This document shows, piece by piece, positions 1 through 12,442 of a stretch of DNA of 64,000 nucleotides. Made by a program: the position numbers and the translations under genes. Within the stretch, counting starts at the first letter, position 1; the number at the start of each line of letters is the position of its first letter. Under the pieces are notes generated by a model. That model saw nothing but the letters and a program-made list of their open reading frames with translations. It was not told where the DNA came from and ran no database searches. Origin of the DNA: Allacma fusca (lineage: Eukaryota > Arthropoda > Collembola > Symphypleona > Sminthuridae); the NCBI GenBank assembly GCA_947179485.1, contig OX359246.1, positions 37,055,632 to 37,119,631 of the forward strand, in the 5' to 3' direction.

Positions 1-1744
1 ATTATGGCTTCCGGGCGTAAATATCCAGAATGCCTTGGCCTTGTACCAATAAGAAACGGATCTGGCTCGAACCTAACAAATGTATGTATTTATTCGGAAC
101 TTATGTCATAACAAGTCTTAAAATAATTCTAATGCTACGCTCCCAATGAAGCTAATTAAATTTAATCTCAAGAACCTGCCCCTTGAAATTCCTCTTTGAT
201 GAGCTCCATTATATAAGTGGATAAATATACGATCTGATTAACTCTTTACGTTCTATTTCTAGAATCATTAGAAGCGTTAGAAGTCCTATGGCTCTTTCAC
301 TGACACGAGTATCCATATACAAATGAGGAAAGCGGTTAAAGTAATCCATCCCAGTAGGAATCCTTGAAGTACCCAAAAATACTCGGGTACAGCATGCACG
401 GGACAGATATTTTACAAATAATTAGTGATACCCGTATCTATTCGGTACTACCCGATTAGCACTGAGTGAGTACCTCTATTGTCTAAAATCAAGAGTTCCC
501 GGGTAGTACCCGCGTACTTGCGAGTAATCAGCTTCTGTTCCCGAGTAGTACCCGCCGTACCTAGTCCGAGCACTGATCCAAAGAAAGTGTTGGATTCATA
601 CGATCATTTTTACCCTGGCCATTAACCCTGAAATAAATAGGCGGGCCTCCCGTAAGTCTTTTCTTTTTACAAAATTCCATTAATACGAGTATCCCGAATC
701 CCGATCCTTAGGCTTAAAGTGTATTCCGATTTATTTAATGGTTCGATAAGACTTAACGTGAACTGGATCAGAGAGCTATAGGGAAAGTCCGTTGGATAAT
801 CCATCCATGTCTGGAAGCCATGGGTTACAGGAACGAGCTTTTTTATTAGTGTAATTAATTAAGATCATAAGTTAGTGACATAATTACTATTCACCTCAAA
901 ATCAGATCGAATATTTGACCCTATCATTTTTGTAATTTCTCAGGGAGATTTTTTTTCTCTTTCCAACTTCAGGGTATACTTGTCAAGGGGTAAAACTTGT
1001 CAAGTGATTGAGTAATTCGGTAAAGTGAAAGCTCGGTATAGTATAAGGAGCACTTACAATTACAAGACACATATATACATAAGGACACTGTCCAATTACA
1101 TAAAGCATTCATATTTTCGTAGAGTTATTCAACTGAATGCATTTGGTAAGATTGGCAAGTTTTACTGTCACCAGCTTGGTACCCGAACTTAATTATTTTA
1201 ATACCCGAGAAAATACTCTCCCATAAATCAATGTCAAACCAGAGGATTCGTAAGCCTTGAGATGCATCGTTGAGTTAAGTTAGTATTTGCATAGAAAGTT
1301 GTAAAATAACATCCTGCATTTTTATTCTTGCAACAAACTTAATATTCCTCATTAACATAAACGTAAGCAGAAGTTACAACGATTTCTTGGGAAACCGTAG
1401 GACTTACAAACATTTGGGATTGTCACAGTTTCTACTTTCAATGCATTCGTACCAGTCGTCACGTCACTGGTGCGTATACATCAGCTTTGCAAAAAAAAAC
1501 TAAGCTTTGACTGTGTAAAGGAAAAGTGAAAGTACGTCCATAGACACTCGAACTTTTTCTGCTTTTCTTTGAGAGTGGCGCTTCTATCAGAACTCATTAC
1601 AATGAATTTCCTATACATGTGCATATACTGGTTTCCTCTTAGATGGCATTCTCTTTATATTGATATCATTAAATTCTCCCCAGGATAACATATACATTAT
1701 ATAGAAGTAAAATATAGTAGCATCTTCATATGTTGGCAGGCATT
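1..1744. other. non-coding stretch with GGGTAC/TACCCG words
   Basis: No convincing exon was found on either strand. Between about 366 and 575 the sequence is dense in variants of GGGTAC and TACCCG, for example GGGTAGTACCCG near 501 and GAGTAGTACCCG near 543. This resembles the subterminal word arrays of the hAT-like elements elsewhere in the window. The stretch ends in CCGAGCACTG at about 584, a plausible right terminus (reverse complement CAGTGCTCGG). I could not find a matching left end or an 8-bp duplication, so it may be a decayed copy. Confidence 0.4.
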
Positions 1745-1752
1745 TTGCCATC

Positions 1753-3275
1753 CAAGGCTATGCAGTCTTGGACTCATACGAAAGACTGAGTGGGTAAACC
1801 ATGGGACTGACTGAAGACTGCGACTGACTGGGACTGATAGAAAACTCTATTTTAAAGACTGAGACTGACTGGGACTGATAGGAATTCCAGCCGAGACTGA
1901 CTGAGACTGAGTTGTACGCATATGTACAAAGATTGCTTGATTGGTTGGGAAGGAGTAACAATCCAAGTGCATGTACTTACGCACATTTTGTCTTTTGTTT
2001 CATTGGGCATACAAAACGCCACCAACAATAAATCAAAAAACTTGTAACGTGGAATAATTGTAGTGTAGCGCTTTAGCGAACCATGGCAAGAATTGAACCT
2101 TCACTGTATATTCGATAACGCAATAGTTAAGGACCAAAGTTGTCTTGTTTTGTTCATATTACTTATTATGAACGATAACTCTTCATGCAGAAACTGGAAT
2201 AAACCTCTAGTTAGGGTTTTTTGGATCCTTTAATGGGGATAGAAATTCCGTCCCGATTATCTTGTTGTTGTCCCCGGAACCGTCCCACGGGAAGTCCATG
2301 TAATTGCTTTTACGCCAGTTACTGACATTTGTCTGACTATATTTCCTGCAGTGGCTCATATTATATTTGGTTTTCTTAGATCAATCCTTTCAAGATTTTC
2401 TAAAATTTACTTCATTGAACTAGGTTAATGTTTGGGGTAATATGAGTTGCAAAAAAGGTACAAATGTAATTATTGTACCGTAATAATTGTGATCTTATCA
2501 TAATCAGTTAATGGAAAAAATTGAGTATCAGGAACAAAGGTGAGCAATATATGTATTTAAATCATACGGTAGGTACATTTTAGGCTCCTGTGACCCCAAT
2601 GGGTCATCTGATATTTTAAGGAACATCCTCCTAGGTTGCTAAATTCTTAAAGCTTCCAATTAAAATAGGTGTATTTTAGAGCTTTGTATGTGTATTAAAT
2701 TTTATTTAAAGATTTGAGAATACAGGGATCAACACAATGTTGCATATTCGCGATAGAGGATTCAAAATTACGCTTCTTATTGCCCCAAAGCTGTTTTTGA
2801 AAATTAATGTTGCTGCTTGGTTGTAGAAAATTCACTGATTGTTTGCACAGCTATTAAACGATCATCGCAATGGTATTTTAGGGAGAGACAACATCAAAAA
2901 TATAATGCAAAGTTGATGATCTGAAATCTAAAAATCTCAATCGGGAGACAAATGAAAAGGCATGAGTAACGGAGATTTTTTTCAAAAATGAAGACTAGGA
3001 TGTGAAATGTTTACTATAACGTGATAAATTAATGCAATAGTCGAAATTGAGGTTATTAAAAAGCTAATTCTCAATCTAATGGTGCTCTTGTGGCCTTAAA
3101 TACATCTGAAATAAATTTAGGACTGACTGAGACTTTTGCTAAGGACTTTTACTACGACTGAGACTGATAGGGACTGATACACGGATACTATAAGACTGAG
3201 TGGACTGACTGATAGAATGCTACTTGGGACTGTTAAAGGACTGTGACTGATAAAACCAAAGACTGCATAGCCTTG
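1753..3275. mobile_element. non-autonomous hAT-like element with GACTGA arrays
   Basis: The ends are inverted repeats: CAAGGCTATGCAGTCTT at the left, and its near-perfect reverse complement ending GACTGCATAGCCTTG at the right. They are flanked by the same 8-bp direct repeat TTGCCATC at 1745-1752 and 3276-3283. An 8-bp target duplication with CA-starting termini is typical of hAT transposons. Both subterminal zones (about 1760-1910 and 3120-3265) are packed with degenerate GACTGA / CAGTC words, and the word also occurs inside the terminal repeat. No transposase reading frame is visible in the 1523 bp, so the copy must have moved in trans. The hAT assignment is an inference from termini and duplication length. 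Confidence 0.85.
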
Positions 3276-3283
3276 TTGCCATC

Positions 3284-5999
3284 CCGTGGGTTGGGTACCA
3301 CTATTTATGAAATTCACTATATTATTAATAGCTAATAGCATAGTTGGAAATTTGCAGCCACAAGAAATGTACATAAGTCCCTATCTATATTCCAGGCCAC
3401 ATAAAAATACCCAGATGATATTATTACAGCTGAGAAAGGAACTTGTTTCACAAACGAAAGGTAATTTTCTTAAAAGAAAGTTCATACTTCTTAAAATTCA
3501 TTTCATGCTTCAATGCCCATATGAGAGTAACTCCAACAGGTTCTCATGGCAAAAGAAAACGTTGGCTAAATTTTAAAAAGTACCGTTCTCTTTTGATAAC
3601 CTATGAGTTTTAAACGTGATCCTCTGTGGAAATGGTAGTTTTTAAAATTTAGCCAACGACAATAATAAAAAGGTTGAGTGCCTAGCAATCAGTTGAAAAT
3701 GAACTGTGAACTTGACTTTGTTATTACAGTATGAGTTGTAAGGCAAGGAAATGTTTTCTCATTCGAATGCCAAAGTCAGGAGTCATAATTCATTTGAAAC
3801 GTCAGAAATTGAGTAAACATTTAATAGTATTTTAATAATAATAATAATAATAATAATAATACATAATGCATATACGGGCTGATTTCAGTATCAACAAACA
3901 AGGTCTCACTTGAAAAATCATCAAAAAAAAGAGAGGCTCATATCTGTAAAGTTGAGGTCGGGCATTGAAAACTTTTGCTGTAGTTCTTAAAAAGAAATAT
4001 CTACAACCTGGGGAATCCAAGTGGATGAGTCATTTCCTAAAGTGGGCTAGAGTGGGGAAATGATACTAGTCTGACTCTGAATATGTGTGTACATAAACCT
4101 GAAACTACATTTTGAGTTTTTAAATTCACTGGAAACAGTTGGGAAACTTAATTCAATAATAATGTAATAATTACTGCATTACATTATTTATTTTTTAGTA
4201 TCAAGCAAATATCAGTTTATATGAAATAGAAGACACGCTTGTAGTGCAGTGGTGATTTGGTGAGTAACTTAATACGTCACTGTGGGTGGTAATGCGCGAT
4301 CTTTTAGTAATGAAAATCAAAATTGAACCAGCATTTGTACAAAGCGGGTAAACATACATAGTAATAGAAAGGGACTCAACATAATTTCTTCCAAAATCTT
4401 CCTTGTGAATTTAAGTTCAGTGCAACAGTTTTATGCATAACATTTCGTCGGGCAAAAATGTGTAATTTATGCTATTGCAAATTTGAGCAATAATTGTTGC
4501 AATTTGAGAAGTAAAAATTCTGCCACGACTGATTAGTTCATTACAGTTGCTAAACTATTGTTGATAATTGCTAATCACAAACAAATTTTTAAAATGTAAG
4601 ATTGAGAACATGTGCCAAAGATTTGAAAGTTACTTCAAATGTCGTATTTATTTTTGCTTACTTTTGTTCTTCAAAAAGAAATGCTTTTTTAAAAGTTTAA
4701 CTATGTGGAAGTACATGAGGTAGACATAGGTCATCCGTCAAAATGCACACTCTCACGTCATAACTAAACAAGTTTTGGTTTCCTTTGTAAAATTCTTACA
4801 CATAGATAATTTATAAATGCATATAGCAATTGAACATTGGTAATTTAATTAATAAGTGTGCTTTCAAATTTGGTAGTTTTCGAAGTTGTAATAATTCCTT
4901 TCCAAATTCGCAAACAGGAAGCTTCACACAACGATCTTGCCTTGTGTTAACAAAATATGTAACGGTACTTAGTTACTTACTATTATGTATTAAAGAGCCA
5001 TGATGGTCTTATTATTTCTGGAATGCTCTTGGCTTTGAATTACATGTGACAATAATACAAAGTAAAGTAAAACTTTCTACAAAAAAATCACTACATTTTG
5101 TTCTTTTGATTTTTTTATGACTACTTACAATTTTACCTTTCATTTAATATCTAGAATTTCTAAAAGTAAGCTACATATACAATGTCTGTCAAATCATGTG
5201 AACCTCGCATACTTCAACTTGTAATAAAGTTACTACGAAAATACATAATATGAATGTGTAAGGTCAACATAATAACAATGTACATTTGTATTTTTATAAA
5301 AAACAGGGAACAAATTCAAATGCACAACTTCCGCTTCAACTAACCCTAATGGACAGAAGCCAGCATACAAATACATTCCCTAAGTTTTTTGTGTTTTTTA
5401 TGTTTGATAATAAAAACTCTATTGATAACAAGCCTGCTGATGTCGACTACTGTACTATATCGATTATAATGACTACTATATTAACTACGACAATCTAAAA
5501 TTAATACATAGTACTACTACCACAATAATTGTAAAAACCGTTGCTGCACATGAAGATAGGCGTTGGGCGACAACATTCACATTCGCTTTGCTTTTTAGCT
5601 TGCTTCTTATTTTGACATACATTTTCTGTTGACAACCACGATGAATTAAACAGTAAACAACAGTCTAAGGCAATTCAGTGTATGAATAATTATTACATTA
5701 TTATTTAGTAGAAGAGACTTACGAGATTTTATGAAACTCGTGCGCGTCGGTACAAATTACAAGTTTTTAAAAGCTAACAATACCAAATTCAGTCTGTATG
5801 CCATTTTGGTTATCAACTTATCATCTTTGTCATATTTTTTTTGTTTACAATACTTCCAAGATAGTATAGAATGATGATATTTGTTCTTGTATAATTAAAT
5901 TAAGGTATTTATGCTTGAATGTTGTGAAAACTTGTTGCAGCTTGTATGAAGTTTTTTTTTACTTATAAATGGGTGGTATTACTTGAACAGTATTATTTT
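3284..5999. other. gene-poor AT-rich stretch, (AAT)n microsatellite
   Basis: No supported gene. A pure ATA/AAT trinucleotide tract lies at about 3833-3861. A short plus-strand open frame directly right of the hAT-like element (from 3307) begins with a hydrophobic run, but it has no homolog I recognise. A cysteine-rich minus-strand frame at about 5500-5630 is preceded by an AG acceptor but could not be joined to any upstream exon. Confidence 0.4.
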
Positions 6000-7404
6000 T
6001 CAGTACCTTTTGCTATTGTGCAAAGGACTACTACGTTGTTTAACGGGAGTTGCCGGTTGGGAAGAAGTTGGGCTGGTTTCTTTACGATTACTCTTTTCCT
6101 TCGGATGTCCCAAATGTAAATATTTCAGTTTTGTATTAGGGTCGTTTAATTCACGCATCTTCTGATCCCAAACTATATCAAGCACAAATTTCTCTTTCAA
6201 TCCAAAACCATCATAATTTGCAAGAACAAAAGGTAACTTTATCTCGTGAAAAGTATTCTACAAAATTATTGAATTGACTTACCTTCCTGTAAATATCGTT
6301 GCATTTCGTCGATGTTCGGGTACTCAGGAAGACTTCGGGAGTTGTGACCAGAACGACCATGTCCATGAGAATTTGTAAAAACCATCACTTCATTACACGA
6401 TGAAGGACTGTCAGGAACAACAACGAAAACACAGATGCTCAATCTCTATCCATCCCCCCTCAATTGAGGATTAGAAATATACATGATGTCATTCCGTAAC
6501 AATACCATGCCATGCCAACAATCTCAAATGAGCAAAGAGACAAGCAAAAAAAACTGCACAAAAGCATTCACAATGATATTACTTGGGTAGCCCTATTGCA
6601 AACATCTGCGACTTGACAACAACACGGCATAACTTCGCAATTCTGTGCAATAAAAGAAAACCAGCAACTGAGCATAGCAAAAAAGATACACAAACATCCA
6701 AATTACATCTAATTATCCATAAGCACCTCACATGTTCACTAATGTCACACTCCCTCCACAACTATCACACTAATAATTCCGGTAACACCCAAACTTTTGG
6801 CATGTCTCAGAGCAATCAACAAATTTTAGTCAATATACATTACCAATTCCAAATGACAATTTCAAAATTTCACTTACGAAGGAGGGCCAGGATATCCTTC
6901 AGGAGATCGCTTCCGAGACTCAATATTATCAATCTTACGAGTCTGAGTGTTCAACCCTACATAAAAATCCCAACAAATTCATTAAATTTAAATTAACCAT
7001 TTCCTATTTCTCAACACCCCACAGCGCTCCACCATTCAAACTATCTACTACTATAATGTACTCAAACTATATACATATACCTAGCAATTGAGCACATGCT
7101 AAACACCACCGATAATCTCCATCCGTCCACAATCCCTCAACATTCCTAATTCTAATTATCCTTACACTTACCACAACCCTACAATTCCACTTAAATCCAA
7201 TCATTAAAACTCATCCAATCTCTCACATTCAAACTTTTACGATCCCTATAATTCATTGAAACTAAATCCCATTTATAACATTAAATAATTAACATGCTCA
7301 TAAATCTCATACAAGCTAAATTCCAAATAAATACTTACGAGCTTTAGCAGCAGTTGTAATTCTTACAGGTTTGTTGGATTGCAAAAACATTTCATGCAGG
7401 CCAA
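6000..7404 (-). CDS. unknown multi-exon protein, 3' part
   Basis: I do not recognise this protein. Four minus-strand segments can be joined with consensus splice sites and a continuous frame: 7404-7339, 6956-6878, 6407-6283 and 6193-6000. All three introns begin GTAAGT or GTAAGTG and the phases agree (1, 2, 1). The stop is TGA at 6000-6002. From the methionine at 7390 this gives 149 aa, but the first segment opens with an AG acceptor and stays in frame upstream, so 5' coding exons may be missing. The sequence is hydrophilic and basic, with a stretch SRKRSPEGYPGPPS, a His/Gly/Ser patch (SHGHGRSGHNS), a segment PEYPNIDEMQRYLQE, and a Ser/Thr/Pro/Lys-rich tail ending SKRY. It has no signal peptide or membrane segment. 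The acceptor of the last exon was chosen by reading frame and is the least certain part. Confidence 0.5.
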
Positions 7405-10400
7405 CTGTTTGGAAAAAAACAACAAAATAATTCATTAATCCACCACTCTCACACCACTCCAACCTTCCAAAACAACTTTTTAGAAATCTCTTATAACTTT
7501 ATATGAAATGTATTGACACTCTTTCAAAATCGACTCACACATGTATATTTAAACAATTGAAGTCAAGAATTAAAAAATAACTTACACAATACAAGTACTT
7601 ATTTCGTTCGTATTTCAATATACAGTATATCTAAACCTTAGGAATAATTCCAACTACTAAAAGAATTCTGTAACTTTGTAACGTTATTAATACAAAAACC
7701 GGTCGGGTGATGTTTTTTTTTTAAAGTTATTAGCACATGTACACTAATTGTGTAACTATAACCAAAGAACGGCTCACACACACATTTACTGTTATTTACA
7801 GGTTTTGCCTTTAGTTATACACACACATACACACACACACACACAAGAAAAAAGCTCCAAATGAACTTCACAATTCACAATTGGTATTTTTTTAAACAGG
7901 TAAATTGACTTTTTATAGGAAGAACAGTATTATTTTTCTATTACAAAAAAAAAACAGATTTTAACAACTAATTTACACAAAAATCCTGGGAGTATAGAGC
8001 ACTGGTAAATGTTAGTCTGATGTAATTCATACAGTTCAATGGGAATAGCACTTTTTTTTGGGCGACTTGCAATTCTTTTTACTATTACACTAAATATATG
8101 CACTCACAGGAGTTAGTCTCAAACTAACGGGAATATTCATACAAGTATAAAACTATTAAAAGAACACTATTTGTTAATGCTACAGCTGCATACTCATTTT
8201 GTTTGTAGTTGAGGAAAGTGACTGTGTGTGAGTCTGTGAGTACTGCTGCTGTGTGTTCGTATGTACGTGTCACACACAGTCGCTATACAAGTACATTGTG
8301 GTAGCATCTATAGGCAGGCTCCCTATTCCTTTACACGGATGAGACTGCTGCTGCTGCTGCTAGAGCTGGGGTCATGCAAATATTTTATGGCAGGGACGGT
8401 ACATTAAAAAGCTACACGTTCGTTGGTAGAACAATACGGTGTAACATTTTGGAACGAAAAATGAATATATATTTGATTTTAATTTTTTACATTTTGTCTG
8501 AGGAATGAAGGAATTTTGGATAAAATAGTTTTAGCTTCAATTCAAACAAAATTCAGGATATTATTGAAGTTGCTGAAGAGGCAAAATGGTAAACGAGGCT
8601 TGCTTTTGTATAGCACTTACAATTAGACCATTTTGCCTCTTCAGCGACGCTATTAAGGTCAAATATACTTGCGAATATGGATCTAGATTCTATATAGGAG
8701 GGTATAGATTGTCTGTCTGTTGGCTCAAGTGGTTCATAATTAAATGTGTCAGGTTGTTGAAATGAGATGGGCGACTTCCGGGAGGTATGTATGGTTTTGA
8801 TAATGTGACTTTCTAATCTTATCTTGTTGGCAACTACACTCAAAATGATAGAGATTTGCAGGAAATATTTGCCTCCACACTGGTGTAGTCACTGGAGGGG
8901 TTGAGGACTTTGGAGAGTTGGTGTAATTAATTGTGGGGGTTATGGCAGGGGCGGATTAATAAAAAAATGTTTTGACATGGTACCCAGCTTTAAAATGCAT
9001 AAGTGGGTCTTGAACCATGCCGTAGGAGGGGGTTAGTTTTTTTTACTTTGGTTTCAAAATTTTTACTTTGGCCGGGCCGGGGTGGACCACAGTGTAAATC
9101 CATCCCGGGGTAATTATAATATTGTGTTGTGATGAGGAGGGCCTGCAGTCGAGATTTTTGAGGGAAGCACCGCGAGGGACGCTGGTGAAGACATGGAATG
9201 TTTTTTTAATTTTGGGATAGTATCATGGAGTGGATTGACGAAGAAATAACTAAATTTTGTCTGCAGTAATAACAGGGCCTCACACCAGAGTGCTACACAT
9301 CTCAGATTTTAGCATTGTCATTCGCTGCTTTCACATCCCAATCGTCCGTACACCCCAGGTTTAGCCCCGGATTGCTATTCCTATAAATTCCTACAATTTT
9401 TCTATATACTGCAACACCTCAACAGACACGTACATAAAACATGAAAATTGAGGAATGGAAAAATACTTGTAAGTTGCCTCAACGTACTATTACCAGGATC
9501 CAAGATGGAAAATAAAGTAGTAATTTAGGTATTCAAATGTGGAAATCACTAGACTGATTGACAGATTTGGTTATTAAAATATGTACCTGAGCCTTGACGG
9601 TATCTGTGAGGAAGAATGGAATGCAATGGTAAGAGAATGAATGGAGGCCATGCAGCTGGGAAGCTAGTTGTCCCTGATAGTAATATACCCGAAGTAAATA
9701 ATGATCACGTCAACGGCATGATATGAAGTAGTATTAATTACCGGTACCAAGATCATTAATCAGGATCTTTATTCATTTTGTGAATCAAATGAAGTAACAG
9801 GATACACCATGAGAAATTCCCTGGACCTAGTTCCATAGAGTTGGTTAATTGCTATGCATTTTGGCCAAATGCGTACGTCCAAAATGCACTGTTTAATTGC
9901 CCCAACCTTCGCTCGCTTCTCCATCCTTTTCTTATTGTTAGACCGAGCAATCTTCCCGTAACTATCTTCCCGAACAATTTTGTTGGCAGCCAAACTTTGT
10001 CAGCATTTTCCCTTCCCTAAAAACAAAAATCTTATTAAAACACACTTTTAACAATTTTAGACATCTCTGACAAAAATTAATTACCTGGTGTTCCCAGCGA
10101 CATGCAGCGACCCAACCCATTAAACGGATGTACTTATCATGACTTTCATTAAATTGTACAATTTAAAATTGTAGATAAACAGTGGTATTTGTCTGTAGCA
10201 AGAAGTAAGTAAAATGGTCTGCAAAGTCATTGAACAGTTCACATCAATGAACATTTTAGATTAGCGCATTGAGATAGGATGCTTGGTTGGGTTTAACGCT
10301 TTGGGAGTAGTAACGAAATGTTAGTTAGGCTCAGAATGGATATTTTGAAAGTATTTCAAATACATTAAATGTGCACGAAACCATCAAATAAGTAATTATT

Positions 10401-10863
10401 TGAAAATACACCATATTCATATATTCGCAGAAAATAATAAATGCAAAATAATATATCCAGCTCTTTTAAAATACAATAAGTAAAAATAAGTATGCCGGTA
10501 TTTTCAAATACAAGTATAATAATTGCAAAAATATTTGAGATATCTCGAAACACGTATCTTTAAAATACAATATCTGAAAATACTTCCGATCTATGATTAA
10601 AAGCCCAGAGGTTTTAACTAGTAGACGTTTTAGTTCCTTTTACGGATTAGAGTAAGTCATTCTCCGTCACTCAGATTCGCGCTCGCGCTTTCGTGGTGCG
10701 CACAATTAATAGTGAGCCGTCTTTTTTTCCTGTTCACGTCGTCATACCATACAGAAGTTGGTATATCATTGAGTAATGACTTACAATGAGAGTAGGACGT
10801 AGATGTGGTTACTGTGTGCAGTGTAATCTGCACGCACAAGGCAAGGTTCATACGTAGACCATG
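7405..10863. other. gene-poor stretch with microsatellites and word repeats
   Basis: No supported gene. There is a (CA)n-rich tract at about 7820-7846 and a (CTG)n tract at about 8344-8361. Near 10340-10580 the sequence is full of ATTTGAAAATAC / TATTTTCAAATAC words that resemble the arrays of the element at 38890-39790. A left terminus CAGAATGG near 10332 is possible, but no matching right end or duplication was found. The region may hold upstream non-coding exons of the 6-7.4 kb gene. Confidence 0.35.
8572..8645. repeat. 74-bp perfect-stem hairpin, copy 1
   Basis: A perfect 19-bp inverted repeat: GCTGAAGAGGCAAAATGGT at 8572-8590 pairs with its exact complement at 8627-8645 across a 36-nt loop. 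A diverged relative lies at 62476-62538 with a 15-bp stem sharing the AAGAGGCAAAATG core and a TTGCTTT-containing loop, so this is a dispersed repeat. It may be a very short foldback MITE. A small-RNA precursor is an alternative, because stem and loop sizes are similar to pre-miRNAs. Confidence 0.6.
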
Positions 10864-10871
10864 ATCACAAT

Positions 10872-11668
10872 TAGACATGTCAACTACGGTATCGTAGTAC
10901 GGTAATACCGTAATTACCGTAAAAAATTGAGGTACGGTTTAGGTACGATAATTATCGGTTTTTTGAAGCGATATCGTAACTCCATACGATATCGTCAATC
11001 CAGCGGAAGGCTCATAAAATTGTGGTGTTACATACTCGAATTTTCATTAAAAAGAGTTAAACTCAAAAATGAAAGGAATTCTTTTGACAATAAAGATTGT
11101 GTGTAGTGTCAATATGGAAAAAACTTAATCGAACTGATTATTTAGAATCTAAACCAAGTCGTGCGTCTAGTAATTCAAGTGTTTGGAGTCATTTTTTGAG
11201 TCGGTCTGACGGCATGATGGCACTTTACCTGTTATGAGAAAGAGATGGGAAGTCACTTCCTAAATTAATATAAGTTTTGGTAAAGATTTAGTTTAGGAAA
11301 AATTACTAGAAGATAGATCGAATAATTCAGTATCGTTTCCTATATTTTATGATTTTCATATTTTTCATACAAATGTAAAAAAGGTTTGATTTTTTTTTTC
11401 AAACTAGCTTATTTTATAAGGAATTTCTGCACATTTATACTTTCACATTAATTGCCATCAAAGACGCTAAACTGATTGTTGAATAACTGATGTTGGATTT
11501 TTTACTTCATATCTTTACACACATACCATAAAAATCGACTTATATTCGTGTTTTTACCATAATCGGATTAATTTACGATACCGTACCTTAAAAATATTAC
11601 CGGCGTTTTTCCACTTTACGGTAACGGTAATTACGGTATTTTAAACAAGAACGGTATGAACATGCCTA
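10872..11668. mobile_element. non-autonomous hAT-like element, ACGGTAATTACGGTA type, copy 1
   Basis: The element is flanked by the 8-bp direct repeat ATCACAAT at 10864-10871 and 11669-11676. Its termini are imperfect inverted repeats: TAGACATGTCAACTACGG at the left and, on the other strand, TAGGCATGTTCATACCG. Both subterminal regions are rich in ACGGTA / TACCGT words such as ACGGTAATTACGGTA. The 797 bp contain no transposase frame. A near-identical copy lies in opposite orientation at 22963-23760. The identity of the copies together with intact duplications indicates recent mobility. Confidence 0.9.
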
Positions 11669-11676
11669 ATCACAAT

Positions 11677-12442
11677 CTAAGTCCAAAAAGCCCAAAAGGG
11701 GTGCTAGCGCTGCGCAGAAAAGGATAAGATTTCTAGGGGCAACTTGCTACGCGTCAGACGCAGGATCTTATTAGCCCTAGGACTCATGACGGCAGGGAAA
11801 AGAGATACTTTCCCTTTTCTCACATCCTATGATTCCAAGTTCCAACAGTACAGATCCGTTGTTCAACTCAACGCATTCAAACGCACTGGGAAAAGGAGAG
11901 ACAGGATGCGAACATTCCCACGCGCCAGGGACTTCAAACATGGAAAGATGAACATATTTACATGCGACATTTTAGAATTTCTGACTGAAGATATATTATG
12001 CTAATAGCAGAAGTACTTAGAACCCGAGTTGAGAAAAAAGTTTGTTTCGATATGCTCAATGCTGGTAGTGGTTTGAGAAACGTTTGAGAAAGAAGTTGAG
12101 TTTAAAGTTTCGAGAAATAATGTGCCAAACTCGCAATTTTATATAAATGGGCTTTTAAGTCGTCAATCAAAAGATGTACAATTAAAGGGTCACGTTATTT
12201 AAAGTAGTAACATTGGTTATTTTGTATTGTCAACGCTGCACTGATTGTGAGCGCTGAAGAGTAATTCTGTCGAATGATGGGCTCATTGTAAAAATAATTA
12301 TAATGCAAAACTTTTCTTGGATAAGGGTACAATGACAACTGAAAATCATCAACTGCCTAATGGAAACAAGCAAAATACATTGATATCTTCGGATATCTAA
12401 ACTGTACCCTATGTGGGGTGGTTTTAACAATTATTGCTAAAA
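11677..12442. other. no gene recognised; 3' flank of downstream TUTase
   Basis: No convincing exon. An 86-codon plus-strand open frame starts at 11744 but shows no family features. The part nearest 12442 is probably the 3' untranslated region of the minus-strand TUTase ending at 12443. Confidence 0.35.

Noticed and set aside
3286..3576. 96-codon plus-strand frame next to the first hAT-like element, with a hydrophobic start
   Set aside because: No homolog, no convincing downstream exon; compatible with chance in AT-rich DNA.
5500..5632. Minus-strand cysteine-rich frame (with SECECCRPTPIFMC) behind an AG acceptor
   Set aside because: No upstream exon could be joined in a compatible phase; every frame of the nearest donor-bearing segment contains a stop.
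9769..9993. 74-codon minus-strand basic frame after an AG-like acceptor
   Set aside because: It lacks an ATG, has no family features, and several frames are open there.
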